This document shows, piece after piece, positions 9,230-18,462 of a DNA stretch of 64,000 nt. The stretch comes from Burkholderia plantarii (GTDB taxonomy: Bacteria; Pseudomonadota; Gammaproteobacteria; Burkholderiales; Burkholderiaceae). The stretch spans positions 3,224,001-3,288,000 of the forward strand of contig NZ_CP007212.1 in NCBI RefSeq assembly GCF_001411805.1, read 5' to 3'. Within the stretch, counting starts at the first letter, position 1. Every line of letters starts with the position of its first letter. Made by a program: the position numbers and the translations under genes. Under the pieces are notes generated by a model that saw only the letters and a program-made list of their open reading frames with translations, was not told where the DNA came from and did not search any database.

Positions 9230-9292
9230 GTTATGGGAACGCGCGTAAAGGGCGGGTCAAAGCTCGGGCGGGAGGTGTAAAAAACGCGTAAA
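9230..9292 (-). promoter_or_regulatory. kdp promoter and probable KdpE operator
   Basis: On the minus strand two TTTAC half-sites (starting at 9292 and 9281) lie 11 bases apart, one helical turn, as expected for an OmpR-family dimer. The second half runs into TTTTTTACACCTCCCGCCCG, strongly resembling the KdpE site I remember from the E. coli kdp promoter. It ends just upstream of a -35-like TTGACC (9260-9255). A weak CATAAC (9235-9230) lies 19 bases further on. Transcription would start about 30 bases before the leader ORF. Confidence 0.6.
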
Positions 9293-9309
9293 CGCGCCGG
9301 CGTAGACGA

Positions 9310-9339
9310 CCCGCGGCGGCGCCTCGGCGCCGCCGCGGG
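9310..9339. repeat. Fourteen-pair GC inverted repeat between kdp and qor
   Basis: A perfect 14-base inverted repeat with a two-base centre (CCCGCGGCGGCGCC / GGCGCCGCCGCGGG) lies downstream of the quinone oxidoreductase gene and upstream of the kdp operator. No T-run follows on the minus strand, so it is not a standard intrinsic terminator. It could still stop transcription with Rho or insulate the kdp promoter. Confidence 0.45.
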
Positions 9340-9363
9340 AAGCCCGATGCCGCGTGCCGGGGC

Positions 9364-10338
9364 TTACGGCAGCAGGATCGTCGAGCCGGTGGTGCGGCGC
9401 GCCTCGAGGTCGCGATGCGCGTCGGCGACGCGTTCGAGCGGATAGCGCTGGCGGACGTTGGTCTTCACCTTGCCCGAGGTGACCGCCTCGAACAGCTCGG
9501 CCGCGCCGCGTTCGAGGTCCTCGCGCTTCGCGATGTAGGTGAACAGCGTCGGCCGCGTGAAGAACAGCGAGCCGCGCGACGAGAACTCCTTCGAATCGAT
9601 CGCCGGCAGCGGCCCCGACGCGTTGCCGAAGCTGACGAACAGGCCGAGCGGCGCGAGGCTGTCGAGCGACTGCAGGTAGGTGTCCTTGCCGATCGAGTCG
9701 TAGACCACCGGCACGCCGGCGCCGCCCGTGATCTGCCTGACGCGCTCGGCGAAGTTCTCGCGCGTGTAGACGATCGGGTGGTCGCAGCCGTGCGCCCTCG
9801 CGAGTTCGGCCTTCTCGTCCGAGCCGACCGTGCCGATCACCGTCGCGCCGAGTGCCTTGGCCCACTGGCAGGCGATCAGGCCGACGCCACCCGCCGCCGC
9901 GTGGATCACGATCGTGTCGCCGGCCTTGACGGGATAGGTGCGGCGCAGCAGGTAGTGGGCCGTCAGGCCCTGCAGCATCAGCGAGGCCGCATCGTCGTAG
10001 CTGATCGCGTCGGGCAGCTTGACGATCTTCGCGGCCGGCAGCACGCGTTCCTCGGCATACGAGCCGGGCGGCACGCCGGTGTAGGCGACGCGGTCGCCCG
10101 CCTTCAGCGCGGTGACGCCCTCGCCCACCGCCACCACCTCGCCCGCGCCCTCCTGGCCGAGTCCGCCCGGCAGCGGCTGCGGATAGAGCCCGTTGCGGAA
10201 ATACACGTCGATGTAGTTGAGGCCCACCGCGTGGTGGCGGATGCGCACCTCGCCCGCCTGCGGTTCGCCCACCTCGACGTCGACCCACTTCATCACTTCC
10301 GGGCCGCCCGGCTGGTCGTAACGGATAGCTTTCGGCAT
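9364..10338 (-). CDS. NADPH:quinone oxidoreductase (zeta-crystallin-like MDR family)
   Basis: A 324-residue soluble medium-chain dehydrogenase without the zinc ligands of alcohol dehydrogenases. The N-terminal catalytic part contains HHAVGLNYIDVYFRNG and the nucleotide-binding part contains AAAGGVGLIACQWAKALGA, both typical of Qor enzymes that reduce quinones with NADPH. The ATG at 10338 follows AGGAG by eight bases; an in-frame extension of 43 residues is low-complexity Arg/Pro sequence and unlikely. The gene stands alone and is divergent from the small secreted protein gene. Confidence 0.9.
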   Translation of the reverse strand: MPKAIRYDQPGGPEVMKWVDVEVGEPQAGEVRIRHHAVGLNYIDVYFRNGLYPQPLPGGLGQEGAGEVVAVGEGVTALKAGDRVAYTGVPPGSYAEERVLPAAKIVKLPDAISYDDAASLMLQGLTAHYLLRRTYPVKAGDTIVIHAAAGGVGLIACQWAKALGATVIGTVGSDEKAELARAHGCDHPIVYTRENFAERVRQITGGAGVPVVYDSIGKDTYLQSLDSLAPLGLFVSFGNASGPLPAIDSKEFSSRGSLFFTRPTLFTYIAKREDLERGAAELFEAVTSGKVKTNVRQRYPLERVADAHRDLEARRTTGSTILLP

Positions 10339-10473
10339 GCGTTCTGCTCCTGGTTGGAGATACGGGGAATCGGCCGTCCGGCCGCGTGAACGACGATTCT
10401 CGCGCGTCGGAGGAGATCCTGCTGGCGGACGCCGTGACGGGAAACGACGTGACGCCTCACGCGGCACATAACA

Positions 10474-10504
10474 AAATGATTCTTCAGATCATTTGCTTCA
10501 GATC
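10474..10504. promoter_or_regulatory. Inverted and direct repeats in a divergent intergenic region
   Basis: The 245-base gap between qor and the secreted-protein gene holds AAATGAT-N7-ATCATTT (10474-10494). Overlapping it is a nine-base direct repeat, CTTCAGATC at 10482 and 10496. The area is clearly more AT-rich than its surroundings. A regulator site for one or both divergent genes is plausible but no regulator can be named. Confidence 0.35.
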
Positions 10505-10583
10505 TGTCCGTGCGCGCCGATATCCATAGGCCGGCGCGATCGGCAGACGTGCAGTCCACGTAATCGAACAAAGGATCCGAGTC

Positions 10584-10985
10584 ATGCGTATTCCCGTTGT
10601 CGCAACCCTTCTGCTCGCCCTTGCGTCCACCGCGCAAGCCGCCACGTCCATCACGGTCGATGGGCGCTTGAACTGCATCCAGAGCGCGCTCTCGCCAGGC
10701 GCCGCGCCCTACGGAACCGCTGCAACGTTTCAACTCGCGCCGGGCCGGTACGTGATGTCGCTCTCGGCGAACACCATGTCCTGCTCGCCCGGTGGCTGCG
10801 CGATTAGCAGCGTGACCGTGCAGGGCGGCGTCCTGACTGCGAAATGGGGCGTGCCGGTGACCACCCAGCCGATCGTCGTGGACGTCGGCGGTAACAGCGC
10901 CGCAACCCTGTACGGGTATGTCTCGGACGACGTCTGCTCGGACAACGGCGGCCAGGCCACGCTGCTGATCCAGCAGGCGTACTAA
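10584..10985 (+). CDS. Small secreted four-cysteine protein, unknown function
   Basis: A 133-residue protein with a clear signal peptide (MRIPVVATLLLALASTAQA, cleavage after residue 19). The mature part of about 114 residues is rich in Ser, Thr, Gly and Val with four Cys (31, 67, 72, 118), enough for two disulfides in the periplasm or outside the cell. The pattern suggests a small beta-rich domain. No family was recognised. An AAAGGA site lies about ten bases before the ATG. It is monocistronic and convergent with mgsA. Confidence 0.75.
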   Translation: MRIPVVATLLLALASTAQAATSITVDGRLNCIQSALSPGAAPYGTAATFQLAPGRYVMSLSANTMSCSPGGCAISSVTVQGGVLTAKWGVPVTTQPIVVDVGGNSAATLYGYVSDDVCSDNGGQATLLIQQAY

Positions 10986-11025
10986 CCGGGAACGGCACGC
11001 GCCGGACACGACGCCCGGCGCATCC

Positions 11026-11409
11026 TCACCCTATCCTGCGCACCAGATCGTCGAGCAACACGCGCGCGGTCGCCACGTTGGTGGCCACCGGCACGTCGTG
11101 GACGTCGCAGACGCGCACCAGCGCGTTGATGTCGGGATCGTGCGGCTGCGCCGTCATCGGATCGCGCAGGAACACCACCAGATGGACGCGGCCCGAGGCC
11201 AGCTCGGCGCCGATCTGCTGGTCGCCGCCGAGCGGCCCCGACAGCTTGCGCTCCACCTCCAGGCCGTGCGCGCTCGCGATCCGGCCGCCCGTGGTGCCGG
11301 TCGCGACCAACTCGCAGCGCGCGAGCGTGTCGCGATAGGCGCCGGTCAGCGCGACGATTTCATCCTTCTTCGCATCATGCGCGATCAGCGCAATACGGGG
11401 TGCGTTCAT
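11026..11409 (-). CDS. mgsA: Methylglyoxal synthase
   Basis: A 127-residue cytoplasmic enzyme converting dihydroxyacetone phosphate to methylglyoxal and phosphate. The opening [17 protein letters not shown], the ATGTTGGRI phosphate-binding loop and the catalytic-Asp segment [11 protein letters not shown] are all diagnostic. It is shorter than the roughly 150-residue E. coli enzyme, mainly at the ends, which is common in this group. The ATG at 11409 is the family-like start; the same frame stays open far upstream but runs antisense-like through the next gene. The SDR gene lies 113 bases upstream on the same strand. Confidence 0.94.
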   Translation of the reverse strand: MNAPRIALIAHDAKKDEIVALTGAYRDTLARCELVATGTTGGRIASAHGLEVERKLSGPLGGDQQIGAELASGRVHLVVFLRDPMTAQPHDPDINALVRVCDVHDVPVATNVATARVLLDDLVRRIG

Positions 11410-11522
11410 GCGGGGGCGTCCTGTGAAGCGATGGGCCGGGGCTGCGGCATGGGCCTCAGCCCCGGAGAAACAGCCCGCCCGGGCAGCGGGCGGGCGGCCG
11501 GACCAGCGGCCCGGCCGGCGGA

Positions 11523-12302
11523 TCAGAACGTGCCCGGATACACGCCGCCGTCGAGCAGCCAGTTCTGGCCGGTGATGTAGCCGGCGTGCGCGCTGCAGAG
11601 GAACGCGCACGCCGCGCCGAACTCGTCGGGCCGGCCGAGGCGGCGCGCCGGGATCTCCTGCGTGCGGCGCGCGCGCATCTCGTCGACGGGCTTGCCGGCC
11701 GCCTTCGCCGAGGCGGCGAGCGTGGTCTGGATGCGGTCGGTGTCGAACAGCCCCGGCAGCAGGTTGTTGATCGTCACGTTGTGCTCGGCCACCTTGCGCG
11801 AGAGCCCGGCGATGAAGCCCGTCAGCCCCGAGCGCGCGCCGTTGGACAGCGCGAGCACGTCGATCGGCGCCTTCACGGCCGAACTCGTGATGTTGACGAT
11901 GCGCCCGAAGCGGCGCGCGATCATGCCGTCCACGGTGGCGCGGATCAGCTCGATCGGCGTGAGCATGTTCGCGTCGATCGCGCGAATCCAGTCGTCGCGC
12001 GAGAAATCGCGGAAATCGCCGGGGGGCGGGCCGCCCGCGTTGGTCACGAGGATGTCGGGCTGCGGGCACGCGGCGAGTGCCGCCTCCCGGCCGGCGGCCG
12101 TGGTGATGTCGCAGGCCACGGCCGTCACGTCGGCGCCGGTGGCCTCGCGGATCTGCGCCGCGGTGGCGTCGAGCGTTTCCTGCGTGCGCGCGACGATCAC
12201 GAGCTTCACGCCCTCGGCCGCGAGCGCCTGCGCGCAACCGCGTCCGAGTCCCTTGCTGGCCGCGCACACGAGCGCGGTTCGTCCTGCGATGCCGAGATCC
12301 AT
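11523..12302 (-). CDS. SDR-family oxidoreductase
   Basis: A 259-residue short-chain dehydrogenase. The dinucleotide loop appears as [10 protein letters not shown] in place of the usual TGxxxGxG. NAGGPPPG follows, and the C-terminal half carries GQNWLLDGG, as in FabG-like members. The catalytic Ser is in NITSSAV, but the expected Tyr of YxxxK is replaced: the segment reads [12 protein letters not shown], so the YxxxK pair is missing. A group of such SDRs in beta-proteobacteria shares this change, and ordinary dehydrogenase activity is uncertain. AGGA lies nine bases before the ATG. Confidence 0.85.
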   Translation of the reverse strand: MDLGIAGRTALVCAASKGLGRGCAQALAAEGVKLVIVARTQETLDATAAQIREATGADVTAVACDITTAAGREAALAACPQPDILVTNAGGPPPGDFRDFSRDDWIRAIDANMLTPIELIRATVDGMIARRFGRIVNITSSAVKAPIDVLALSNGARSGLTGFIAGLSRKVAEHNVTINNLLPGLFDTDRIQTTLAASAKAAGKPVDEMRARRTQEIPARRLGRPDEFGAACAFLCSAHAGYITGQNWLLDGGVYPGTF

Positions 12303-12553
12303 TCGAGTCTGTCCTGGTAAGCGGGCGGCCGGGCCGCACCGAAACGCGACGAATCGCGCGGGCAACGCCGACCGCTCCGGCCCGATTCGTTCCAGCTTGA
12401 TCCAGCCGGCCCCGGCCGCCGCGCCCGCGCACGAAACGTCGATAATATCCGGATCGCGCCCCGGCATCTTCGGTAAACTTGCGCCATTGCCGCCCCGCCA
12501 TGCGGGCGGCAGCCGAATCCGATGAATCCATTTTCCGCCGCCCGTCGCCCGTC

Positions 12554-13204
12554 ATGACCCAGGACAGCCGCTTTCCGAACCTTTTCATCCTCGACCACCC
12601 GCTGATCCAGCACAAACTCACCCACATGCGCGACAAGGACACCTCCACGCGCACGTTCCGCGAGCTGCTGCGCGAGATCACGCTGCTGATGGGCTACGAG
12701 ATCACGCGCAACCTGCCGATCACGACGAAGCGGGTCGAAACCCCGCTGGTCGAGATCGACGCGCCGGTGATCGCGGGCAAGAAGGTGGCGATCGTGCCCG
12801 TGCTACGCGCCGGGATCGGCATGTCGGACGGCCTGCTCGACCTGGTGCCTTCGGCGCGCGTCGGCCACATCGGCGTCTACCGCGCCGACGACCACCGCCC
12901 GGTCGAATACCTGGTGCGCCTGCCCGATCTGGAGGACCGCACCTTCATCCTCTGCGATCCGATGATCGCCACCGGCTACTCGGCGGTCCACGCCGTGGAC
13001 GTGCTCAAGCGCCGCCAGGTGCCGGGCGAGCGGATCCTGTTCCTCGCGCTGGTGGCCGCGCCCGAAGGCATCCAGGTGTTCCAGGACGCGCATCCGGACG
13101 TGAAGGTCTACGTGGCCTCGCTCGATTCGCACCTGAACGAGCACGCCTACATCGTGCCGGGCCTCGGCGACGCCGGCGACCGGCTGTTCGGCACCAAGAA
13201 CTGA
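12554..13204 (+). CDS. upp: Uracil phosphoribosyltransferase
   Basis: A 216-residue pyrimidine-salvage enzyme joining uracil and PRPP to make UMP. The PRPP-binding segment [14 protein letters not shown] and the uracil-binding C-terminal [12 protein letters not shown] are present. Opening residues [21 protein letters not shown] match the family. The ATG at 12554 gives this start, while in-frame codons further upstream add unrelated residues. No clear Shine-Dalgarno is visible. It is divergent from the SDR gene. Confidence 0.96.
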   Translation: MTQDSRFPNLFILDHPLIQHKLTHMRDKDTSTRTFRELLREITLLMGYEITRNLPITTKRVETPLVEIDAPVIAGKKVAIVPVLRAGIGMSDGLLDLVPSARVGHIGVYRADDHRPVEYLVRLPDLEDRTFILCDPMIATGYSAVHAVDVLKRRQVPGERILFLALVAAPEGIQVFQDAHPDVKVYVASLDSHLNEHAYIVPGLGDAGDRLFGTKN

Positions 13205-13491
13205 GCCGCGGCCCCGTCAGCCGCGCCAGCCGCGGCGGCGGCGCGGCGCAACCCGGCCCCGCATGGTGCGCGAGCGAACGCCCACCCCGCCCGGTGCGCG
13301 CTTCGCCGCATGGTAAAATCGCGTGCTTCGCGTTCCCGGCCCCTGACGGGCCGGCCCCGCCCCCGGCACACGATGCCGCGCGAGCGGGCCGACACGCGAA
13401 CCAACGACTTCTCGCGGCACCGCGCCACAACGCACCGCAACACATCGCTTAAGACACGCCCGCCGCACGGCGCGGGCGACGGAGAACTGGT

Positions 13492-14220
13492 ATGGCTGGT
13501 CATTCCAAATGGGCCAACATCAAGCATAAGAAGGCAGCGGCCGACGCGAAGCGCGGCAAGGTCTGGACGCGCCTGATCAAGGAAATCCAGGTGGCGGCAC
13601 GCCTGGGCGGCGGCGACGCGAACTCGAACCCGCGCCTGCGCCTGGCGGTCGACAAGGCGGCCGACGCGAACATGCCGAAGGACAACGTCAAGCGCGCGAT
13701 CGATCGCGGCGTGGGCGGCGCGGACGGCGCGAACTACGAGGAAATCCGCTACGAGGGCTACGGCATCGGCGGCGCGGCGATCATCGTCGACACCATGACC
13801 GACAACCGCGTGCGTACCGTCGCGGAAGTGCGCCACGCGTTCTCGAAGTACGGCGGCAACATGGGCACCGACGGCTCGGTGGCGTTCATGTTCGATCACG
13901 TCGGCCAGTTCCTGTTCGCGCCCGGCACGTCGGAAGATTCGCTGATGGAAGCCGCGCTCGAGGCCGGCGCCGACGACGTCAACACCAACGAGGACGGCAG
14001 CATCGAGGTGCTCTGCGACTGGCAGGCGTTCTCGCAGGTCAAGGACGCACTGGAGGCGGCCGGCTTCAAGGCCGAACTCGCCGAAGTGACGATGAAGCCG
14101 CAGAACGAAGTGGAATTCACGGGCGACGACGCCGTGAAGATGCAGAAGCTCCTCGACGTGCTCGAAGACCTCGACGACGTCCAGGAGGTCTACACGAACG
14201 CGGTCATCGTCGACGAATGA
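13492..14220 (+). CDS. YebC/PmpR-family protein (translation factor or transcription regulator)
   Basis: A 242-residue protein with the invariant start [14 protein letters not shown] and the family segments [11 protein letters not shown] and [14 protein letters not shown]. YebC proteins have been described as DNA-binding regulators and more recently as factors that help ribosomes at difficult peptide sequences such as proline runs. A strong GGAG lies seven bases before the ATG, and a TAAAAT element (13314-13319) may be the -10. The 287-base gap after upp shows nothing else. The next gene, purD, is 107 bases downstream. Confidence 0.95.
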   Translation: MAGHSKWANIKHKKAAADAKRGKVWTRLIKEIQVAARLGGGDANSNPRLRLAVDKAADANMPKDNVKRAIDRGVGGADGANYEEIRYEGYGIGGAAIIVDTMTDNRVRTVAEVRHAFSKYGGNMGTDGSVAFMFDHVGQFLFAPGTSEDSLMEAALEAGADDVNTNEDGSIEVLCDWQAFSQVKDALEAAGFKAELAEVTMKPQNEVEFTGDDAVKMQKLLDVLEDLDDVQEVYTNAVIVDE

Positions 14221-14327
14221 ACGCGCGCCGGTCCGTCTTTCGGGTGAAAGGCGGCCGACGTCAGGTTCCGCGGCCGGCCCGCCCGAGGCGCGCCGGCCGC
14301 CCCATTTTCTAGCCTGCGGGGAATCCC

Positions 14328-15605
14328 ATGAAACTACTCGTCGTCGGTTCCGGCGGCCGCGAACACGCGCTCGCCTGGAAACTCGCCCAGTCGCCGCGCG
14401 TCCAGACCGTCTACGTTGCGCCCGGCAACGGCGGCACCGCGCAGGACGCGCGCCTGAAGAACATCGAACTGACCTCGCTCGACGACCTGGCCGACTTCGC
14501 CGAGACCGAGCAGGTGGCGTTCACGCTGGTCGGCCCGGAAGCGCCGCTCGCCGCCGGCATCGTCAACCACTTCCGCTCGCGCGGCCTGAAGGTGTTCGGC
14601 CCGACCCGCGAAGCCGCGCAGCTCGAAAGCTCGAAGGACTTCGCCAAGGCGTTCATGAAGCGCCACGGCATCCCGACCGCCGAATACGAGACCTTCACCG
14701 ACGCGGCCGCCGCGCACGCCTATCTCGACGCCAAGGGCGCGCCGATCGTGGTCAAGGCCGACGGCCTCGCGGCCGGCAAGGGCGTGGTGGTGGCGATGTC
14801 GCTGGAAGAAGCGCACGAGGCCGTCGACATGATGCTGTCGGGCAACAAGCTCGGCGACGCCGGCGCGCGCGTGGTGATCGAGGAATTCCTCGACGGCGAG
14901 GAAGCCAGCTTCATCGTGATGGTGGACGGCAAGCACGCGCTCGCGCTCGCTTCCAGCCAGGACCACAAGCGCCTGCTCGACGGCGATCGCGGCCCCAACA
15001 CGGGCGGCATGGGCGCCTATTCGCCGGCCCCGATCGTCACGCCGCAGATGCACGCGCGCGTAATGCGCGAGATCATCATGCCGACCGTGCGCGGCATGGA
15101 GAACGACGGCATCCGCTTCACCGGCTTCCTGTACGCGGGCCTGATGATCGACAAGGACGGCAATCCGCGCACGCTGGAATTCAACTGCCGGATGGGCGAC
15201 CCGGAAACGCAGCCGATCATGGCGCGCCTGAAGAGCGACTTCTCGAAGGTGGTCGAGCAGGCGATCGCCGGCACGCTCGACACCGTCGAACTCGACTGGG
15301 ACCGCCGCACCGCGCTCGGCGTGGTGCTGGCCGCGCACGGCTACCCTGACGCGCCGCGCAAGGGCGACCGGATCAACGGCATCCCCGGGGAAACCGCGCA
15401 TGCGGTCACGTTCCACGCGGGCACCACGTTCGACGGCGACAAGCTCGTGACCTCGGGCGGTCGCGTGCTGTGCGTGGTCGGGCTGTCCGATTCGGTGCGC
15501 GGCGCACAGCAGGCCGCCTACGACGCGATCAACCAGATCAACTTCGAAGGCATGCAGTACCGCCGCGACATCGGCCACCGCGCGCTCGCCCGCAAGCAGG
15601 GTTGA
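14328..15605 (+). CDS. purD: Phosphoribosylamine-glycine ligase
   Basis: A 425-residue ATP-grasp enzyme for the second step of purine synthesis, joining glycine to phosphoribosylamine. Visible signatures are the N-terminal [19 protein letters not shown], the ATP-grasp lysine region [14 protein letters not shown], the purD signature [12 protein letters not shown] and [12 protein letters not shown]. Length is normal. A purine-rich GGGGAA before the ATG serves as ribosome site. A perfect intrinsic terminator follows the stop, separating it from hemF. Confidence 0.97.
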   Translation: MKLLVVGSGGREHALAWKLAQSPRVQTVYVAPGNGGTAQDARLKNIELTSLDDLADFAETEQVAFTLVGPEAPLAAGIVNHFRSRGLKVFGPTREAAQLESSKDFAKAFMKRHGIPTAEYETFTDAAAAHAYLDAKGAPIVVKADGLAAGKGVVVAMSLEEAHEAVDMMLSGNKLGDAGARVVIEEFLDGEEASFIVMVDGKHALALASSQDHKRLLDGDRGPNTGGMGAYSPAPIVTPQMHARVMREIIMPTVRGMENDGIRFTGFLYAGLMIDKDGNPRTLEFNCRMGDPETQPIMARLKSDFSKVVEQAIAGTLDTVELDWDRRTALGVVLAAHGYPDAPRKGDRINGIPGETAHAVTFHAGTTFDGDKLVTSGGRVLCVVGLSDSVRGAQQAAYDAINQINFEGMQYRRDIGHRALARKQG

Positions 15606-15615
15606 GGCGCCGAGC

Positions 15616-15655
15616 CGCCGCCCGGTGCGCCCGCGTGCGCCCGGGCGGCGTTTTT
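15616..15655 (+). terminator. Intrinsic terminator of purD
   Basis: A perfect ten-pair stem (CGCCGCCCGG at 15616-15625 with CCGGGCGGCG at 15641-15650) is followed at once by TTTTT. It begins eleven bases after the purD stop. Confidence 0.85.
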
Positions 15656-15768
15656 CATGGCGCGCCCGCGGGCCGGGCGCGCCGGCCGAAAGGTCTACAA
15701 TCGCGGCAATCGGCCCGAGCCGGAGCCGACCGAGCCAGCGGATACCACCGCGCCCTCTTTCCGACCCC

Positions 15769-16692
15769 ATGACCAGCGATTCGAATTTCGACGTCAACCG
15801 CGTGCGCAGCTATCTCGAGGCGCTGCAAACCCGCATCGCCGACGCGCTCGGCGCGTTCGACGGCACCCCGCTCGCCAGCCACACCTGGCAGCGCGGGCCG
15901 CAGGAGCGACTGCGCGGCGGCGGCTGCACGCGCATCCTCGAGAACGGCCGGTTCTTCGAACGCGCCGGGATCGGCTTCTCGGCCGTGGCCGGCGACGCGC
16001 TGCCGCCGTCGGCGAGCGCGGCGCGCCCGCAGCTCGCGGGGCGCGGCTTCGAGGCGCTCGGCGTGTCGCTGGTGCTGCATCCGCGCAATCCGTACTGCCC
16101 GACCGTCCACATGAACGTGCGCATGTTCGTGGCGACCCGGGCCGGCGAGGCGCCGGTGTTCTGGTTCGGCGGCGGCATGGACCTGACGCCGTTCTATCCC
16201 GACGAGGACGACGCGCGCCATTTCCATCGCGCCTGCCGCGACGCGCTCGCGCCGTTCGGCGCCGAACTCTATCCGCGCTACAAGCAGTGGTGCGACGAGT
16301 ACTTCTTCCTCAAGCACCGCAACGAGACGCGCGGCATCGGCGGGATCTTCTTCGACGATCTGTCGGAGCCCGGCTTCGAGCGCTCGTTCGCGTTGATGCA
16401 AAGCGTCGGCGACGCGTTCGTCGGCGCCTACCTGCCGATCGTCGAGCGCCACCGCGACACGCCTTACGGCGAGCGCGAGCGCGACTTCCAGGCCTACCGG
16501 CGCGGCCGCTACGTCGAGTTCAACCTGGTGTTCGACCGCGGCACGCTGTTCGGCCTGCAAAGCGGCGGACGCACCGAGTCGATCCTGATGTCGATGCCGC
16601 CCGCCGCGAGCTGGCGCTACGACTGGCAGCCCGAGCCGGGCACGCCCGAGGCGCGCCTCGGCGAATTCCTGGTGCCGCGCGAATGGCTGTGA
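15769..16692 (+). CDS. hemF: Oxygen-dependent coproporphyrinogen III oxidase
   Basis: A 307-residue cytoplasmic enzyme of heme synthesis that decarboxylates coproporphyrinogen III to protoporphyrinogen IX using oxygen. Family motifs include [41 protein letters not shown] and [14 protein letters not shown]. The ATG at 15769 gives the normal start; the frame is open upstream but does not match the family. A TACAAT (15696-15701) may be the promoter -10 of the hemF-to-rng block. nadD follows after a short gap or overlap depending on its start. Confidence 0.97.
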   Translation: MTSDSNFDVNRVRSYLEALQTRIADALGAFDGTPLASHTWQRGPQERLRGGGCTRILENGRFFERAGIGFSAVAGDALPPSASAARPQLAGRGFEALGVSLVLHPRNPYCPTVHMNVRMFVATRAGEAPVFWFGGGMDLTPFYPDEDDARHFHRACRDALAPFGAELYPRYKQWCDEYFFLKHRNETRGIGGIFFDDLSEPGFERSFALMQSVGDAFVGAYLPIVERHRDTPYGERERDFQAYRRGRYVEFNLVFDRGTLFGLQSGGRTESILMSMPPAASWRYDWQPEPGTPEARLGEFLVPREWL

Positions 16693-17444
16693 GCCGCCCG
16701 CCGGCGTCCCCGGACGCCGGCCCCGACCCGAAAGGACGCGTTCTGGATACTCAAGCCCGACCAACCCCGCTGGCGCGCCGCATCGGCATCCTCGGCGGCA
16801 CGTTCGACCCGATCCACGACGGCCATCTGGCGCTCGCGCGGCGTTTCGCCGGCGAACTCGCGCTGACCGAACTCGTGCTGCTGCCGGCCGGCCAGCCGTA
16901 CCAGAAGCGCGACGTGTCGGCCGCCGAGCACCGGCTCGCGATGACGCGCGCCGCCGCGCCGTCGCTCGACCTGCCCGGCGTGGCCGTGACCGTGGCCACC
17001 GACGAGATCGAACACGACGGCCCGACCTACACGGCCGAGACGCTCACGCGCTGGCGCGAGCGCGTCGGCCCCGACGCGTCGCTGTCGCTCGTGATCGGCG
17101 CCGACCAGCTGGTGCGGCTCGACACCTGGCGCGACTGGCGCCTGCTGTTTTCGCTCGCGCACGTCTGCATCGCCACGCGGCCCGGCTTCGACCTGACCGC
17201 CGCCTCGCCCGCCGTGGCGGCCGAGATCGCGCCGCGCCGCGCCGAGGCCGCCGCGTTGCAAGCAAGCCCCGCCGGCCACGTGCTGGTGGACACCACGCTC
17301 GCGTTCGACATCGCCGCGACCGACATCCGTGCGCACCTGCGCGAATGCATCGCGCGCCGTGCCCGGGTACCCGACGCGGAGGCCGAGCACGTGCCCGCCG
17401 CCGTCTGGAACTATATTCTTCAACATCGTCTCTACCATCCCTGA
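16683..17444 (+). CDS. nadD: Nicotinate-nucleotide adenylyltransferase
   Basis: A cytoplasmic enzyme of NAD synthesis making deamido-NAD from nicotinate mononucleotide and ATP. The nucleotidyltransferase motifs [12 protein letters not shown] near the start and [13 protein letters not shown] near the end are clear. The ATG at 16683 overlaps the hemF stop by ten bases but has no ribosome site and adds about 20 residues absent from typical family starts. A CTG at 16743 has AAAGGA six bases upstream and would give an ordinary N-terminus ([18 protein letters not shown]), so the true start may be CTG. The stop lies one base before rsfS. Confidence 0.93.
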   Translation: MAVSRPPASPDAGPDPKGRVLDTQARPTPLARRIGILGGTFDPIHDGHLALARRFAGELALTELVLLPAGQPYQKRDVSAAEHRLAMTRAAAPSLDLPGVAVTVATDEIEHDGPTYTAETLTRWRERVGPDASLSLVIGADQLVRLDTWRDWRLLFSLAHVCIATRPGFDLTAASPAVAAEIAPRRAEAAALQASPAGHVLVDTTLAFDIAATDIRAHLRECIARRARVPDAEAEHVPAAVWNYILQHRLYHP

Positions 17445-17445
17445 C

Positions 17446-17898
17446 ATGGATATCCGCAAACTGCAGCGTGTGATCGTCGACGCCCTCGAAGACGTCAAGG
17501 CGCAAGACATCAAGGTGTTCAACACCAGCCATCTGACCGAACTGTTCGACCGCGTGATCGTCGCGAGCGGCACGTCCAACCGCCAGACCAAGGCGCTCGC
17601 CTCGAACGTGCGCGAGCAGGTGAAGGCCGCCGGCGGCGACGTCGTCAGCTCCGAGGGCGAGGACACCGGCGAATGGGTGCTGGTCGACTGCGGCGACGCC
17701 GTGGTCCACATCCTGCAGCCGGCGCTGCGCCAGTACTACAACCTCGAGGAGATCTGGGGCGACAAGCCGGTGCGCATGAAGCTCGGCGGCAGCACCGGCG
17801 GCATCGCGCACGCCTCCGGCGACGACGACGGCAGCGACGAGGACAACGCCCCCGCCGCGCGCACCACCGCCCGCAAGACGCCCGCGCGGCGCCGTTGA
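17446..17898 (+). CDS. rsfS: Ribosomal silencing factor RsfS
   Basis: A 150-residue protein. The RsfS domain (about 1-112) starts MDIRKLQRVIVDALEDVKAQDI and includes ASGTSNRQTKALA and YYNLEEIWGD. It binds ribosomal protein L14 and blocks subunit joining when nutrients are scarce. The family is usually about 105-120 residues; here an extra tail has an acidic stretch (DDDGSDEDN) followed by a basic one (RTTARKTPARRR). It starts one base after the nadD stop, a conserved pairing, and rlmH follows. Confidence 0.95.
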   Translation: MDIRKLQRVIVDALEDVKAQDIKVFNTSHLTELFDRVIVASGTSNRQTKALASNVREQVKAAGGDVVSSEGEDTGEWVLVDCGDAVVHILQPALRQYYNLEEIWGDKPVRMKLGGSTGGIAHASGDDDGSDEDNAPAARTTARKTPARRR

Positions 17899-17944
17899 GC
17901 ACGGCTGCGCCGTTGCCGTCGCGCCCACGCGCTGAAGTCACGCC

Positions 17945-18415
17945 ATGAAGCTGCACATCGTCGCGGTCGGCCACAAGATGCCCGGCTGGGTATCCGCCGG
18001 TTTCGACGAATACGCGAAGCGGATGCCGCCCGAGCTGCGGCTCGAGCTGCGCGAGATCAAGCCCGAACTGCGCTCGGGCGGCCGCAGCGCCGAGAGCGTG
18101 ATGGCGGCCGAGAAGACGAGGATCGAGGCCGCGCTGCCGAAAAATGCACGCGTGGTCGCGCTCGACGAGCGCGGCCGCGACTGGACCTCGATGCAGCTCG
18201 CGCAGGCGCTGCCCGGCTGGCAGCAGGACGGCCGCGACGTCGCGTTCGTGATCGGCGGCGCCGACGGGCTCGACCCGGAACTGAAGGCGCGCGCCGACCT
18301 GCTGCTGCGGATCTCCAGCCTCACGCTGCCGCACGGCATGGTGCGCGTGCTGCTGGCCGAGCAGCTTTACCGCGCGTGGAGCATCACGCAGAATCATCCC
18401 TACCACCGAGCATGA
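17945..18415 (+). CDS. rlmH: 23S rRNA pseudouridine-1915 N3-methyltransferase RlmH
   Basis: A 156-residue SPOUT-class methyltransferase acting on pseudouridine 1915 of 23S rRNA in assembled ribosomes. The start [15 protein letters not shown], the SAM-binding knot segment [10 protein letters not shown] and the ending [20 protein letters not shown] are diagnostic. The pairing with rsfS upstream places two ribosome-linked genes together, as in many proteobacteria. maf follows with a short gap. Confidence 0.97.
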   Translation: MKLHIVAVGHKMPGWVSAGFDEYAKRMPPELRLELREIKPELRSGGRSAESVMAAEKTRIEAALPKNARVVALDERGRDWTSMQLAQALPGWQQDGRDVAFVIGGADGLDPELKARADLLLRISSLTLPHGMVRVLLAEQLYRAWSITQNHPYHRA

Positions 18416-18462
18416 CGCGCCGCGTTCGCGACGCCGTCATGCTGCCACCGAGAACCCTGACG

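Noticed and set aside
11026..12681. A single long minus-strand protein covering mgsA and the SDR region
   Set aside because: Only the C-terminal 127 residues (mgsA) match a family; the rest is the SDR gene read out of frame.
13205..13491. Possible gene between upp and yebC
   Set aside because: Open frames there lack ribosome sites and family resemblance; only a possible -10 for yebC is visible.
15657..16682. Long N-terminal extension of NadD through hemF
   Set aside because: The extension is hemF read in another frame; hemF itself is intact and conserved.
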